Source: Hahella sp. CCB-MM4
Lineage (GTDB): Bacteria > Pseudomonadota > Gammaproteobacteria > Pseudomonadales > Oleiphilaceae
Direction of reading: 5' to 3'
DNA length: 64,000 bases
Assembly: GCF_002260525.1 (NCBI RefSeq)
Contig: NZ_MRYI01000017.1
Location: 1 to 64,000 of the forward strand
Part shown: positions 25,756-34,798 of the stretch, one piece after another
Layout of the letters: the number at the start of each line of letters is the position of its first letter
How positions within the stretch are numbered: the stretch's first letter is position 1
Notes under the pieces: generated by a model
The model's database searches: none
Told to the model about the DNA's origin: nothing
What the model saw: the letters and a program-made list of their open reading frames with translations, nothing else
Translations under genes and position numbers: made by a program

Positions 25756-25773
25756 ATCTGGTATAGACCAGAT
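25756..25773. promoter_or_regulatory. HutC-type operator palindrome before the phosphonate transport genes
   Basis: ATCTGGTATAGACCAGAT is a nearly perfect palindrome containing GT-A-TA-G-AC, the HutC-subfamily half-site pattern. It lies 36 nt before the binding-protein ATG and overlaps the likely transcription start. A related site precedes the regulator gene. Confidence 0.7.
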
Positions 25774-25809
25774 ATACAACCGCAAAACATCATCCGAGGA
25801 GACCCCAGA

Positions 25810-26838
25810 ATGAAACTTAAAGCTGTTGTTAAGCGACTTGCCATGCTTGCTGGAGCTGCCATCTGTTCATTTTCTGCCTACGCGTCACAAACTGAGCTGA
25901 CTGTTTACACTGCTATCGAAGCGGAGGACCTAAAAAAATACGCTGCCCGCTTCAATGAAGAGCATCCGGACATCAAAATCAATTGGGTCAGGGATTCCAC
26001 CGGAATCATCACTGCCAAACTTTTGGCAGAGAAAGAAAATCCACAGGCTGACGTCGTTTGGGGTCTGGCTGCGACAAGCCTGATGCTGCTGGACGGCGAA
26101 GGTATGCTGCAATCCTACAAACCCAATGGATACGAAAATCTGTCTAAAAAGTTCAGAGACAACAATGCTGATCCCGTATGGACCGGTATGGATGCCTGGA
26201 TGGCAGCCGTCTGTTTCAACACCGTAGAAGCCGAAAAATACGGCCTGCCCAAGCCCACTTCCTGGGAAGATCTGACTAAACCGGTTTATAAAGATCACAT
26301 CATCATGCCGAACCCGAACTCCTCCGGCACCGGATTCCTGGATGTCAGCAGTTGGCTCCAATTGTTTGGTGAAGAGAAAGGCTGGGAATATATGGAAGGC
26401 CTTCACCAGAATATCAGCCGCTATACTCACTCGGGCTCCAAGCCATGCAAACTGGCCGCCGCAGGTGAAACCCCCATCGGTATTTCCTTCGCGTTCCGCG
26501 CCGCAAAGTCCAAGAAAGCTGGCGCCCCTCTAGACATCATTTTCCCTTCTGAAGGTCTCGGCTGGGACATGGAAGCCACTGCCATTGTCAAAGGCACCAA
26601 AAAGCTGGCAGCCGCCCAAACCTTAGTGAACTGGACTGTATCGCGTAAGGCCAACGAAACCTATAACGAAGGCTATGCCGTTGTCGCCATGCCCGGTGTT
26701 GCCAAACCAGTCGAATATTTCCCTGAGAATGCCGAAGGCCTGATGATCGACAACAACTTTGCCTGGGCCGCATCCAACCGCGAAAACATCCTGGCAGAGT
26801 GGCAAAAACGTTTCGACGGCAAGAGTGAAGCAAAATAA
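25810..26838 (+). CDS. 2-aminoethylphosphonate ABC transporter, periplasmic binding protein
   Basis: 342 residues. A Sec signal peptide (about 1-25, cleavage after AYA) is followed by an iron/2-AEP-type type 2 periplasmic binding fold: LTVYTAIEAEDLKKY, WVRDSTGII, ADVVWGLAATS. This is the PhnS2-like family (TIGR03261). It captures the substrate for the ATPase and permease that follow. GAGGAG lies 8 nt before the ATG. A strong hairpin after the gene (26875-26894) probably raises its expression relative to downstream genes. Confidence 0.9.
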   Translation: MKLKAVVKRLAMLAGAAICSFSAYASQTELTVYTAIEAEDLKKYAARFNEEHPDIKINWVRDSTGIITAKLLAEKENPQADVVWGLAATSLMLLDGEGMLQSYKPNGYENLSKKFRDNNADPVWTGMDAWMAAVCFNTVEAEKYGLPKPTSWEDLTKPVYKDHIIMPNPNSSGTGFLDVSSWLQLFGEEKGWEYMEGLHQNISRYTHSGSKPCKLAAAGETPIGISFAFRAAKSKKAGAPLDIIFPSEGLGWDMEATAIVKGTKKLAAAQTLVNWTVSRKANETYNEGYAVVAMPGVAKPVEYFPENAEGLMIDNNFAWAASNRENILAEWQKRFDGKSEAK

Positions 26839-26874
26839 GAAATCAGGCTGAATCCATAACGCCTGAACGAAGAT

Positions 26875-26894
26875 ACCCCGCCTGATGGCGGGGT
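26875..26894 (+). terminator. Intra-operon hairpin after the binding-protein gene
   Basis: ACCCCGCC (26875-26882), loop TGAT, GGCGGGGT (26887-26894): a perfect 8-bp GC stem without a T tract. In binding-protein operons such hairpins stabilise the upstream mRNA or cause partial termination. It overlaps an upstream in-frame ATG at 26885, which argues against that ATG being the ATPase start. Confidence 0.6.
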
Positions 26895-26965
26895 TATCGG
26901 TGAAGAGCATTCGAGGTTCAGTTCCTGCGAAAACATCGACACTCAATCGCAATGAGACACGACTT

Positions 26966-28045
26966 ATGACATCCCATCCCTACCTGCAGCTGATCGATAT
27001 TGATCAGTATTTCGGCCATTTCCAGGCTTTGAAAAAAGTATCGCTGACAATAAATGAAGGCGAGTTTGTCTGCTTCCTGGGCCCTTCCGGCTGCGGAAAA
27101 ACCACTCTGCTTCGGGTTATTGCAGGCCTGGACGAATTAAGTTCCGGACAAATCCTGCAGGCAGGCCGCGACATCACCAATGCACCGGTAAAAAACCGGG
27201 ATTTCGGTATCGTATTCCAGTCTTACGCGTTATTCCCCAATTTATCTGTCGCCGACAACATCGGTTATGGCCTCAAATCCCGTGGTATGTCCCGCCAGGA
27301 TCGAATGACACGGATTCGGGAACTACTGTCGGTTGTCGGGTTGGAAGGGAGCGAACAGAAATATCCCTCCCAGCTTTCGGGCGGACAACAGCAACGGGTG
27401 GCTCTGGCCCGAGCTCTGGCCACCTCTCCCGGACTGCTGTTATTGGATGAACCACTTTCAGCACTGGATGCGCGGGTACGGGCTCATTTACGTCACGAAA
27501 TTAAACAGCTTCAGGAAAAGCTTGGAGTCACCACGATTATGGTGACTCACGATCAGGAAGAAGCCTTGACCATGGCAGATCGCATTGTGGTCATGAACCA
27601 TGGCCATATCGAACAGATCGGGACTCCAGAGGAAATCTATTGCTCTCCCCAGTCGGCCTTCGTGGCTGACTTCGTCGGCGAAATGAATTTCCTCGACGGG
27701 CACCTTTGCGAGCACCAGCAGATACAGACCCAGTCACTTCGACTTGATATCAACCAGCGGGGTGAATTCAACCTGAATTCCCAGCTTCGAGTGGCTGTGC
27801 GCCCTGAAGATATTCGTCTGCGCCTGAATGGAGATCGTCACAATGTCCTGAACGGTACTGTTCTCGACATTGAGTTTCTTGGTTCCAAAGCACGTTCGAG
27901 AGTCGCGGTGAACGGTCACAGTCAGATACTGATCGCAGACATTTCCATGAATGAGCTGACTGAACTCGGACTTAGCAGTGGCCAAAGCGTAGACATTCAA
28001 CTTCCGCGACATCGACTGCAGTTGTTTGAAAAGGCCTCATCATGA
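26966..28045 (+). CDS. 2-aminoethylphosphonate ABC transporter, ATP-binding protein (PhnT-like)
   Basis: 359 residues from the ATG at 26966. The in-frame ATG at 26885 would add 27 unrelated residues and lies in the hairpin loop region. An ATPase with Walker [11 protein letters not shown]-loop FQSYALFPN, signature LSGGQQQR, Walker [13 protein letters not shown] and a C-terminal TOBE domain (about 270-359). This is the CysA/PotA/PhnT type (TIGR03258). It energises the fused permease encoded next, with which it overlaps by 4 nt. Confidence 0.92.
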   Translation: MTSHPYLQLIDIDQYFGHFQALKKVSLTINEGEFVCFLGPSGCGKTTLLRVIAGLDELSSGQILQAGRDITNAPVKNRDFGIVFQSYALFPNLSVADNIGYGLKSRGMSRQDRMTRIRELLSVVGLEGSEQKYPSQLSGGQQQRVALARALATSPGLLLLDEPLSALDARVRAHLRHEIKQLQEKLGVTTIMVTHDQEEALTMADRIVVMNHGHIEQIGTPEEIYCSPQSAFVADFVGEMNFLDGHLCEHQQIQTQSLRLDINQRGEFNLNSQLRVAVRPEDIRLRLNGDRHNVLNGTVLDIEFLGSKARSRVAVNGHSQILIADISMNELTELGLSSGQSVDIQLPRHRLQLFEKASS

Positions 28046-29784
28046 GCATTTCGATCGCCACAAAAGATCAGTCAATGAGCTTCAGAAAACCGGGGGCGCT
28101 GTCCCGCCGGAGCACGGATGAGTGGTTGCTTGGCGGCGTCCTGGCCATCGGTATGGTCGGACTCGTGATCGCGGTAGTGGCTCCTCTGTACACCTTGCTG
28201 TCAAAGAGTGTACAGAACCACGAGGGTGAGTTCGTTGGTCTGCAGAACTTTGCCACCTACGTTTCCACACCAAGCCTGGTCGGCTCTATAGCCAATTCTC
28301 TGACGGTTGCTCTGCTCAGTACTTTGATCGTCACCACTTTAGCCTTCTGTGCGGCTTATGCGATCAACCGTACCCGCTTACCGCTGAAAGGGCTCTTCCG
28401 AACCATTCTGGTCCTCCCGATTCTGGCCCCTTCCCTGCTCCCTGCCATCAGTCTTGTATACCTGTTCGGTAACCAGGGAGTACTGAAGGAGCTGCTGATG
28501 GGAGAATCCATCTATGGCCCCATCGGAGTTGTCATAGGCTCCTGCTTCTGGACCTTCCCTCACGCATTGATGATTCTACTGACCGCTCTGGCTAACTCCG
28601 ATGCAAGGCTTTATGAGTCAGCCAAGGTACTCGGTGCTTCACCTTTCCGGACTTTCCTGACGGTGACTCTGCCCGGCGTAAAATACGGCCTGATCAGTAC
28701 CGCGTTTGTGGTCTTTACTCTGGTCATTACCGATTTCGGTGTACCCAAGGTCATTGGAGGACAATTCAATGTTCTGGCGACCGACATTTACAAACAGGTT
28801 ATCGGCCAACAGAACTTTGAGATGGGGGCAGCGGTGAGTGTTATCCTGCTACTACCGGCGTTACTGACGTTTATCGCAGACCGTTGGGTGCAGCGCAGGC
28901 AATCTGCCGCACTAACCTCCAAAGCGGTCCCCTGGGTTCCCGAAAAAAGAGCGGTGGTCGACAAGGTTTTCACCGTCATTCTGGTCGCACTATCGACGAC
29001 CATTCTGGGGATCATTGGCATGGCCATTTACGCATCTCTGGTGAAGTTCTGGCCATACAACCTCGAACTTTCATTCAACAACTACCGGTTTGACCTGATG
29101 GATGGTGGCGGCTGGGAAGCCTATTGGAACTCCATCCGTATGGCGACCTACACCGCACTGATCGGCACCTTCTTTATCTTCTTCAATGCCTATCTGGTGG
29201 AAAAGCTCAAAGGCTTTGTCATTGCAAAATTCCTGTTTCATATGATGGCCATTCTTCCGCTCGCCGTACCGGGGTTGGTATTGGGGCTAGCATACATTTT
29301 CTATTTCAATTCACCGGCGAATCCACTGAATGGCATTTACGGTACGATGGCGATACTGGTGGTCTGCACCATCAGCCATTTTTATACGGTCTGCCATCTG
29401 ACAGCCGTCACCGCACTGAAGCAGATTGATCCCGAGTTTGAAGCTGTCTCGTCATCCCTGAAAGTCCCCCAGTTTATTACCTTTTGGCGGGTTACCCTAC
29501 CGGTCTGTCTGCCCGCTGTTCTCGACATAGGAATCTACCTGTTCGTTAATGCCATGACCACCGTATCTGCGGTCATCTTCCTGTACTCCTACAACACCAT
29601 GCTGGCTTCCGTGGCAGTCCTGAATATGGATGATGCCGGCGACATCGCACCGGCAGCTGCCATGGCCGTCATGATCATGTTGACCTGCGTGACAGCAAAA
29701 CTGGTGCATTGGGCCATCAGCAGAGTTCTGCTGCAACGGACCCAACGCTGGAGAATCAGGGAAACTGAAGGGACAACCTCATGA
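28042..29784 (+). CDS. 2-aminoethylphosphonate ABC transporter, fused permease
   Basis: 580 residues with about 12 membrane segments in two homologous halves. Each half carries an EAA-type loop: [21 protein letters not shown] (about 194-214) and [21 protein letters not shown] (about 469-489). One polypeptide therefore supplies both transmembrane domains, as in FbpB and PhnU2-type (TIGR03262) permeases. Start and stop overlap the flanking genes by 4 nt (ATGA), showing translational coupling with the ATPase and phnW. Confidence 0.9.
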   Translation: MSISIATKDQSMSFRKPGALSRRSTDEWLLGGVLAIGMVGLVIAVVAPLYTLLSKSVQNHEGEFVGLQNFATYVSTPSLVGSIANSLTVALLSTLIVTTLAFCAAYAINRTRLPLKGLFRTILVLPILAPSLLPAISLVYLFGNQGVLKELLMGESIYGPIGVVIGSCFWTFPHALMILLTALANSDARLYESAKVLGASPFRTFLTVTLPGVKYGLISTAFVVFTLVITDFGVPKVIGGQFNVLATDIYKQVIGQQNFEMGAAVSVILLLPALLTFIADRWVQRRQSAALTSKAVPWVPEKRAVVDKVFTVILVALSTTILGIIGMAIYASLVKFWPYNLELSFNNYRFDLMDGGGWEAYWNSIRMATYTALIGTFFIFFNAYLVEKLKGFVIAKFLFHMMAILPLAVPGLVLGLAYIFYFNSPANPLNGIYGTMAILVVCTISHFYTVCHLTAVTALKQIDPEFEAVSSSLKVPQFITFWRVTLPVCLPAVLDIGIYLFVNAMTTVSAVIFLYSYNTMLASVAVLNMDDAGDIAPAAAMAVMIMLTCVTAKLVHWAISRVLLQRTQRWRIRETEGTTS

Positions 29785-30911
29785 ACCAACCAAAATACTA
29801 TTTACTGACCCCTGGCCCAATTACCACGACCTACACGGTTAAAGAAGCGATGCTAACCGACTGGGGCTCCTGGGATGACGACTTCAATCAGGTGACCCAA
29901 AGCATCCGGTCCGGCTTGCTGAAAGTTGCCAATGCAGAAACCAGCCATGTCTGTGTGCCTTTACAGGGCAGTGGAACCTTCGCAGTAGAAGCTACGCTCG
30001 GAACACTGCTGGGGCCAAATGACAAGCTGTTAGTACTGATGAACGGTGCTTACGGTCAGCGTATCGCCAAAATCTGTGATTATCTCAAGCGGCCATATAG
30101 CATCATCGACACCGGAGATTATCTCCCTCCGGATCCTGAAGCGGTCAGAAAAGCCCTGCAGGACGATCCCGCTATCACCACGGTTGCGCTTGTTCATTGT
30201 GAAACCAGCTCGGGCATTCTGAATCCGGTGGAAGCAGTTGCCGGCGTAGTCAAAGAAATGGGAAGGAAGCTCATCATCGACTCCATGAGCGCCTTTGGAG
30301 CTTTGCCTGTAAATGCGGAAGAGTTACCTTTCGACGCATTGATCTCCTCAGCCAACAAGTGTTTTGAGGGTGTCCCCGGGTTCGGTTTCAGCCTGATTCG
30401 CCGGGACCTTTTAGAAAACTGCAAAGGTAATGCCCACTCTTTGAGCATGGATCTCTACGATCAATGGGCCTACATGGAAAAAACCGGTCAATGGCGCTAT
30501 ACGCCACCTACCCATACCGTTGCGGCATTCGCCCAGGCAATGCGTGAACATGCAGCCGAAGGCGGCACTCAGGGACGCTTGGCCCGGTATACCCGAAATC
30601 GAGACCAGCTGGTGGCGGGCATGAGGAAACTCGGGTTTAAGACGCTCCTGGAAGATATCTGGCTATCTCCCATCATTGTGACCTTCATCAGTCCAGACGA
30701 TCCGGCATTTGAATTCAAACGCTTCTACGCAGAATTGAAGAAAAGAGGATTTGTCATTTATCCGGGCAAGCTGACTCAGATGGACAGCTTCCGGATTGGT
30801 TGTATTGGGCAAATCGACACGCCTGAGGTTTCCCGGCTTCTCTCGGCGATTCAGGAAGTCCTCAGTGTTATGCAAGTTAACTTATCCATCATGGAGGAGA
30901 CTCTATCATGA
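29781..30911 (+). CDS. phnW: 2-aminoethylphosphonate:pyruvate aminotransferase
   Basis: 376 residues, the normal length. It converts 2-aminoethylphosphonate and pyruvate into phosphonoacetaldehyde and L-alanine using PLP. Start [16 protein letters not shown] is diagnostic. Lys193 in [15 protein letters not shown] is the PLP lysine, and Asp167 in IIDSMSAFG should bind the pyridine nitrogen. It overlaps the permease and phnX genes by 4 nt each. Confidence 0.97.
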   Translation: MNQPKYYLLTPGPITTTYTVKEAMLTDWGSWDDDFNQVTQSIRSGLLKVANAETSHVCVPLQGSGTFAVEATLGTLLGPNDKLLVLMNGAYGQRIAKICDYLKRPYSIIDTGDYLPPDPEAVRKALQDDPAITTVALVHCETSSGILNPVEAVAGVVKEMGRKLIIDSMSAFGALPVNAEELPFDALISSANKCFEGVPGFGFSLIRRDLLENCKGNAHSLSMDLYDQWAYMEKTGQWRYTPPTHTVAAFAQAMREHAAEGGTQGRLARYTRNRDQLVAGMRKLGFKTLLEDIWLSPIIVTFISPDDPAFEFKRFYAELKKRGFVIYPGKLTQMDSFRIGCIGQIDTPEVSRLLSAIQEVLSVMQVNLSIMEETLS

Positions 30912-31792
30912 CTTATGCCTATCAACGCTACTATCGCGGTATGGTGGAGGCAGTTATCTGCGATTGGGCAGGCACCACCTATGATTTCGGATCCATGGCT
31001 CCTATCAGAGCATTCCAGGAGCTATTTGCTGGTGAAGGCGTCCCGATCACTCTGCCAGAGGCCCGTGAGCCCATGGGAACGGAAAAACGTGAGCATATTA
31101 CCCGTGTTCTGAATATGCCCAGGGTCGCCCAGGCCTGGCAGGAAAAGCACGGCAAACCAGCAGATGATCAGGATATTGATCGTCTATATGCAGCCTTTCT
31201 TCCCATGCAGATTGCGGCAATCAAAGCCAACGCACAACCTGTACCGGGATTGATGGATACGGTTTCCTGGCTCGCGCAGCACGATATCCAGATCGGCGCT
31301 AACTCCGGCTATAACCGGGAGATGCTGGATACACTGGCAGAAATAGCGGCGGAGCACGGTTTCCGGCCTGTCAGCAATGTGAGCGCCACCGATGTCAAAA
31401 GAGGACGCCCCTATCCTCATATGAGCCTGAAGAATGCTCTTGAGATTGGCATCAGCGATGTTCGCGCCTGTATCAAAGTCGACGATACGATTCCTGGAAT
31501 AGAAGAAGGTCTGGCAGCCGGAATGTGGACTGTGGGCGTGGCGATCTCCGGTAATGAAGCAGGACTGTCACTCCAAGAGTGGTCCGCCCTGAATGAGGAG
31601 GAACAGAGCCAGGTTAGGTCCCGGGCGAATCGCCGCTTTCGCCATGGCGGAGCCCACATCATTATCGACAGCATTGCTGATCTGCCTCATGCGGTCGTGC
31701 AGGTAGAACAGTGGCTGGCTCAGGGGTATGGCCCTGAAACACCGGGACTCGCGGGCGTCACCATTCTGCCGGGAGAGGCCCTTCCTCAGTGA
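30908..31792 (+). CDS. phnX: Phosphonoacetaldehyde hydrolase (phosphonatase)
   Basis: 294 residues. A HAD-superfamily enzyme that cleaves phosphonoacetaldehyde into acetaldehyde and phosphate. The nucleophile Asp19 is in [13 protein letters not shown]. The Schiff-base lysine is Lys60 in [10 protein letters not shown], 41 residues after the nucleophile, as in the Bacillus enzyme (Asp12/Lys53). [22 protein letters not shown] is the typical C-terminal motif. Homologues usually start nearer residue 12, so the N-terminal about 10 residues are an extension fixed by the ATGA overlap with phnW. Confidence 0.97.
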   Translation: MTYAYQRYYRGMVEAVICDWAGTTYDFGSMAPIRAFQELFAGEGVPITLPEAREPMGTEKREHITRVLNMPRVAQAWQEKHGKPADDQDIDRLYAAFLPMQIAAIKANAQPVPGLMDTVSWLAQHDIQIGANSGYNREMLDTLAEIAAEHGFRPVSNVSATDVKRGRPYPHMSLKNALEIGISDVRACIKVDDTIPGIEEGLAAGMWTVGVAISGNEAGLSLQEWSALNEEEQSQVRSRANRRFRHGGAHIIIDSIADLPHAVVQVEQWLAQGYGPETPGLAGVTILPGEALPQ

Positions 31793-32712
31793 CCCTGACG
31801 GCGATCATCCTGGTACTGATATCAGCAGTGGCCCATGCGGGCTGGAACTATACCGGAAAGAAGGCCAATCCGACTTTGGCTTTCTTCTTCCTCGTTACCA
31901 TTGCCGGGTCATTGCTGTTTACTCCTGTTCTGTTCTTTCAGGTGGAGCTGATAAAAGCTTTTGATAGCAGAATCTGGGGGCTGCTGCTATTAACCGGGCT
32001 GTTTCAGGCAATTTACCTTTGGGCTCTGGCATCCGCCTATCGTTCAGGAGAAATGTCCATCGCCTATCCGATTGCCCGCTCATCACCCTTGATCATCGTT
32101 TGTGTATCCGCCTTTATCCTGGGGGAACGAGAAAGTATTTCCGGACAGGCCATAGCCGGCATCATTCTGATTGTTGCCGGTTGTCTCCTCATTCCCATGA
32201 GGAGTTTTTCAGATTTGAGGCTATCCAATTATCTCAATGTCACCACGGCCTTTGCACTGGCGGCCGCCTGTGCCACGTCAGGCTATTCACTAGTCGACGA
32301 TTCGGCTACGGCCCAAATGAGAGCACTGAATCATCCGGAGACAGGAGCGCCTCTTGCGACACCGGCAGAGATTGCCATGAGCTACGTGGTATTGCAGGGC
32401 TATACCTCAACTCTGTGGATGGCGCTCATGACATTCGTTAATCCTTCTACCCGCGCCAATGTGAAACCGCTACTGAGATCTGCGTTCAGTAGCTACATGA
32501 CCACCGCCGTCCTGATGTTTGGAACCTACGCACTGGTGGTCATGAGTATGGCGTTTGTCAGCAATGTCAGCTACGTCGTCGCATTTCGCCAGGTGAGTAT
32601 TCCCCTCGGCGTCATGTTGGGCATTGTCGGACTGGGGGAACGCCTATATATCCCCAAAATTACCGGCGTATTCATTACCTTTTGCGGTTTGATTGCCGTG
32701 GCGCTGGGCTGA
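31789..32712 (+). CDS. EamA/DMT-family transporter in the phosphonate operon
   Basis: 307 residues with about ten membrane segments and two EamA halves (IAYPIARSSPLIIVCVSA in the first, VSYVVAFRQVSIPLGVM in the second). It begins with GTG at 31789, whose last bases overlap the phnX stop (GTGA), so it is translated as part of the phosphonate operon. The substrate is unknown. It could export an amine, aldehyde or alanine by-product, or import a phosphonate. DMT proteins near phosphonate genes are seen elsewhere, but no function is established that I can cite. Confidence 0.88.
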   Translation: MTLTAIILVLISAVAHAGWNYTGKKANPTLAFFFLVTIAGSLLFTPVLFFQVELIKAFDSRIWGLLLLTGLFQAIYLWALASAYRSGEMSIAYPIARSSPLIIVCVSAFILGERESISGQAIAGIILIVAGCLLIPMRSFSDLRLSNYLNVTTAFALAAACATSGYSLVDDSATAQMRALNHPETGAPLATPAEIAMSYVVLQGYTSTLWMALMTFVNPSTRANVKPLLRSAFSSYMTTAVLMFGTYALVVMSMAFVSNVSYVVAFRQVSIPLGVMLGIVGLGERLYIPKITGVFITFCGLIAVALG

Positions 32713-32818
32713 CCAGGGAATTGATCGGCCCAGCTCCCCGAACCGTTAAATCCGCTTTTTTATAACCCACCCACCAACACTGAATCGGTAGGGTGAATTT
32801 GGAGAATAGAAAGTCAAA

Positions 32819-33472
32819 ATGTCACTTGCGTTATTTGATTTAGACAACACATTGATCAAGGGCGACAGCGCCCAGGCATTTTCAGAATATCTGGCAGCCA
32901 GCGAAGTCGTCACTCCAGACAACTTCCTCACCGCCAACCATGCTTACATGGAAGATTATGAAGCAGGTCGGTTGGACTTGAGCGCCTACATGAAATACAC
33001 CCTCAGCCCATTGGCAACATTGTCACCAATAGAAACCAACAACGTCATTGACCTGTTTGTCAAAAACGTGGTGGAAGCCATGATCCTGCCAAAAGCTCGC
33101 CAGCTCTTGGAGCAACATCGCAAAGCCGGAGACGAACTGGTCATCATTTCCGCTACCGGTTCCCACCTGGTTCATCCGATCGCACGTCGCCTTGGGATTG
33201 AACACGCGCTTGCGGTGGATATTGAATTCGTTAACGGTTATATCACAGGCGAAATTGTCGGTATTCCCACCTTCAGAAAAGGCAAGGTGGAACGAATAGC
33301 GCAATGGGCGAAACAACGCAGAGTCTCATTTGCAGACGCGGCTTTCTATAGCGACTCCCACAACGATCTTCCTCTGCTTGAGGCAGTCCGTCGGCCAGTC
33401 GCCGTAGACCCTGACCCGATATTGCAGAATATTGCGAGTGATCGCGGCTGGGAAACCATTTCCCTGCGCTAG
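32819..33472 (+). CDS. HAD-IB family phosphatase (SerB-like)
   Basis: 217 residues. Motif I LFDLDNTLIKGDS (Asp6, Asp8), motif II ISATGS, and motif IV YSDSHNDLPLLEAV place it in HAD subfamily IB, alongside SerB-type phosphatases. The substrate (phosphoserine, a sugar phosphate or a lipid phosphate) cannot be decided. It starts 107 nt after the phosphonate operon, beyond a weak GCTGGGC/GCCCAGC inverted repeat, and is probably a separate unit. Confidence 0.9.
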   Translation: MSLALFDLDNTLIKGDSAQAFSEYLAASEVVTPDNFLTANHAYMEDYEAGRLDLSAYMKYTLSPLATLSPIETNNVIDLFVKNVVEAMILPKARQLLEQHRKAGDELVIISATGSHLVHPIARRLGIEHALAVDIEFVNGYITGEIVGIPTFRKGKVERIAQWAKQRRVSFADAAFYSDSHNDLPLLEAVRRPVAVDPDPILQNIASDRGWETISLR

Positions 33473-33592
33473 GCAGCTTGGGCTCTTTCAATTAAACGAA
33501 TGGGCCCATCGAGATGATAGTACAGACTTGCCCGAATAGAAGCCCGACTCCAATACCGGGCTTTCACTATCCAGGCATCATTGAATAACAGA

Positions 33593-33937
33593 CTAGTGAG
33601 TCACCGTATTGGAAAACACATTTATGATCATCACGCCGATAATGATCAGTGCGATACCGGCCATCGCCGGAGCATCGAGCCACTGACGAAACCACAGCAC
33701 CTGAATCAGAGCGATACAGACAATCCCCACTCCTGACCAGATCGCATAGGCAATGCCCACGTTTAGCTGACGAAGTGATAAAGCCAGCAGATAAAACGCC
33801 GCACCATAGCAAAGAACCACCAAAAGACTGGGCCAAAGACGGGTGAATTGCTGAGAATATTTCAGAGCCGTCGTTCCAACCACTTCAAAAATGATCGCAA
33901 CCAAGAGATACAGATAGCTTAACTTCAACATACACAA
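33593..33937 (-). CDS. SMR-family multidrug/quaternary-ammonium efflux protein
   Basis: 114 residues, four membrane helices. The essential membrane glutamate is Glu18 (in IIFEVVGTTALKYS), and GIAYAIWSGVGIV is the family signature. It closely resembles EmrE. It should act as a dimeric proton-coupled exporter of cationic compounds. It follows the PhnZ-like gene by 13 nt on the same strand, suggesting joint expression. A start at the second Met (residue 3) is equally possible. Confidence 0.93.
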   Translation of the reverse strand: MCMLKLSYLYLLVAIIFEVVGTTALKYSQQFTRLWPSLLVVLCYGAAFYLLALSLRQLNVGIAYAIWSGVGIVCIALIQVLWFRQWLDAPAMAGIALIIIGVMIINVFSNTVTH

Positions 33938-33950
33938 CTCACGCCTCCGA

Positions 33951-34535
33951 CTACATCGCTAACAGTTTACAGGACGCATCCAGCCAATATTGCAAATCCG
34001 GTAATTCAAACTCCTCTGCCTTGCCAAGCTCATCCAGCTCTCTCAAGCGGATGGCATTTTGGAATCCCGGCAGTTTTTCAAACTCCCGGCATTCCTCATC
34101 ACTAAAGGGACCACCCTGTTGCTCCAGTGTGGTCCGACTAGCCTTCGACAGACCTTCCGCATATCCCGGCTGGGCGGTTACCAAATACTTTTTGGCCTGG
34201 ACATGCATGCCTACCGACTGACAGACTTCTTCCGGGAATCCCCACCTCCGAAGCCACTCTTCCGCCAGCGTATCATGATGCACATATCCCCACTGGTCCC
34301 TCCCCGCCAGATCCTGATCCTCTGCGATCAAATGTCCCACATCATGTAAAAATGCAGCAACGGCCATAGCGGAGTCATATCCCTTTTGCTCGGCCCACCA
34401 ACCACATTGGGCCATATGTTCATATTGGGTGCAGTTTTCTCCATATCCATGATCGCCATATAAGCGAAACAGGCGTTCAAGTTCCTGACGAAAATCGCTT
34501 TTTAGCTGGGAGAGTTGAGGATCATGCTGGGTCAT
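33951..34535 (-). CDS. PhnZ-like HD-domain phosphonate oxygenase
   Basis: 194 residues of the TIGR03276 type (HDIG protein of phosphonate operons). PhnZ is a mixed-valent di-iron enzyme that cleaves (R)-2-amino-1-hydroxyethylphosphonate to glycine and phosphate. Matching residues here are His40, His64-Asp65, His86, His111 and Asp168, with the substrate-loop Tyr31/Glu33 of the YGENCTQYEH segment and GGP at 141-143. The partner hydroxylase PhnY is not in the window. It therefore may act on a hydroxylated product supplied elsewhere, or have another organophosphonate substrate. Located 1.2 kb after the phnWX operon on the opposite strand, upstream of the SMR gene. Confidence 0.85.
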   Translation of the reverse strand: MTQHDPQLSQLKSDFRQELERLFRLYGDHGYGENCTQYEHMAQCGWWAEQKGYDSAMAVAAFLHDVGHLIAEDQDLAGRDQWGYVHHDTLAEEWLRRWGFPEEVCQSVGMHVQAKKYLVTAQPGYAEGLSKASRTTLEQQGGPFSDEECREFEKLPGFQNAIRLRELDELGKAEEFELPDLQYWLDASCKLLAM

Positions 34536-34798
34536 ATCGGGAGCTCCGGAAACAGCGGGGGAAAGCCCGATATTTTAAACGAGAACCCCCGTCAGAACCA
34601 TCACCAAACCTTTGATTTAGCTCAATTAATACGTCAATGAATGCAACAATAAAAGCAACCTGGGTAGGCAACTCCGAAAATCTCCACTACCCTAGTGACA
34701 CTCGTTGGCAGTGAAGATCGGAACGATGCTTTTTAAGTGAATGAAGATTCGTCATGATCCAAGGCTATTGTTGATTAACGTCCAAACCAGGAAAGACC

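Noticed and set aside
26885-26965. Longer ATPase gene start at the ATG at 26885
   Set aside because: The extra 27 residues do not match the family, and the ATG lies in a strong hairpin. The ATG at 26966 fits PhnT-type proteins.
32703-32734. Inverted repeat GCTGGGC/GCCCAGC after the EamA gene as operon terminator
   Set aside because: The loop of 18 nt is large, the first arm lies within the coding end, and the T run is 20 nt downstream. Too weak to call as a terminator.
33540-33563. AAGCCCG/CGGGCTT stem between the HAD and SMR genes as bidirectional terminator
   Set aside because: The stem is 7 bp with a 10-nt loop and lacks a clear T tract on either strand, so it is noted but not annotated.
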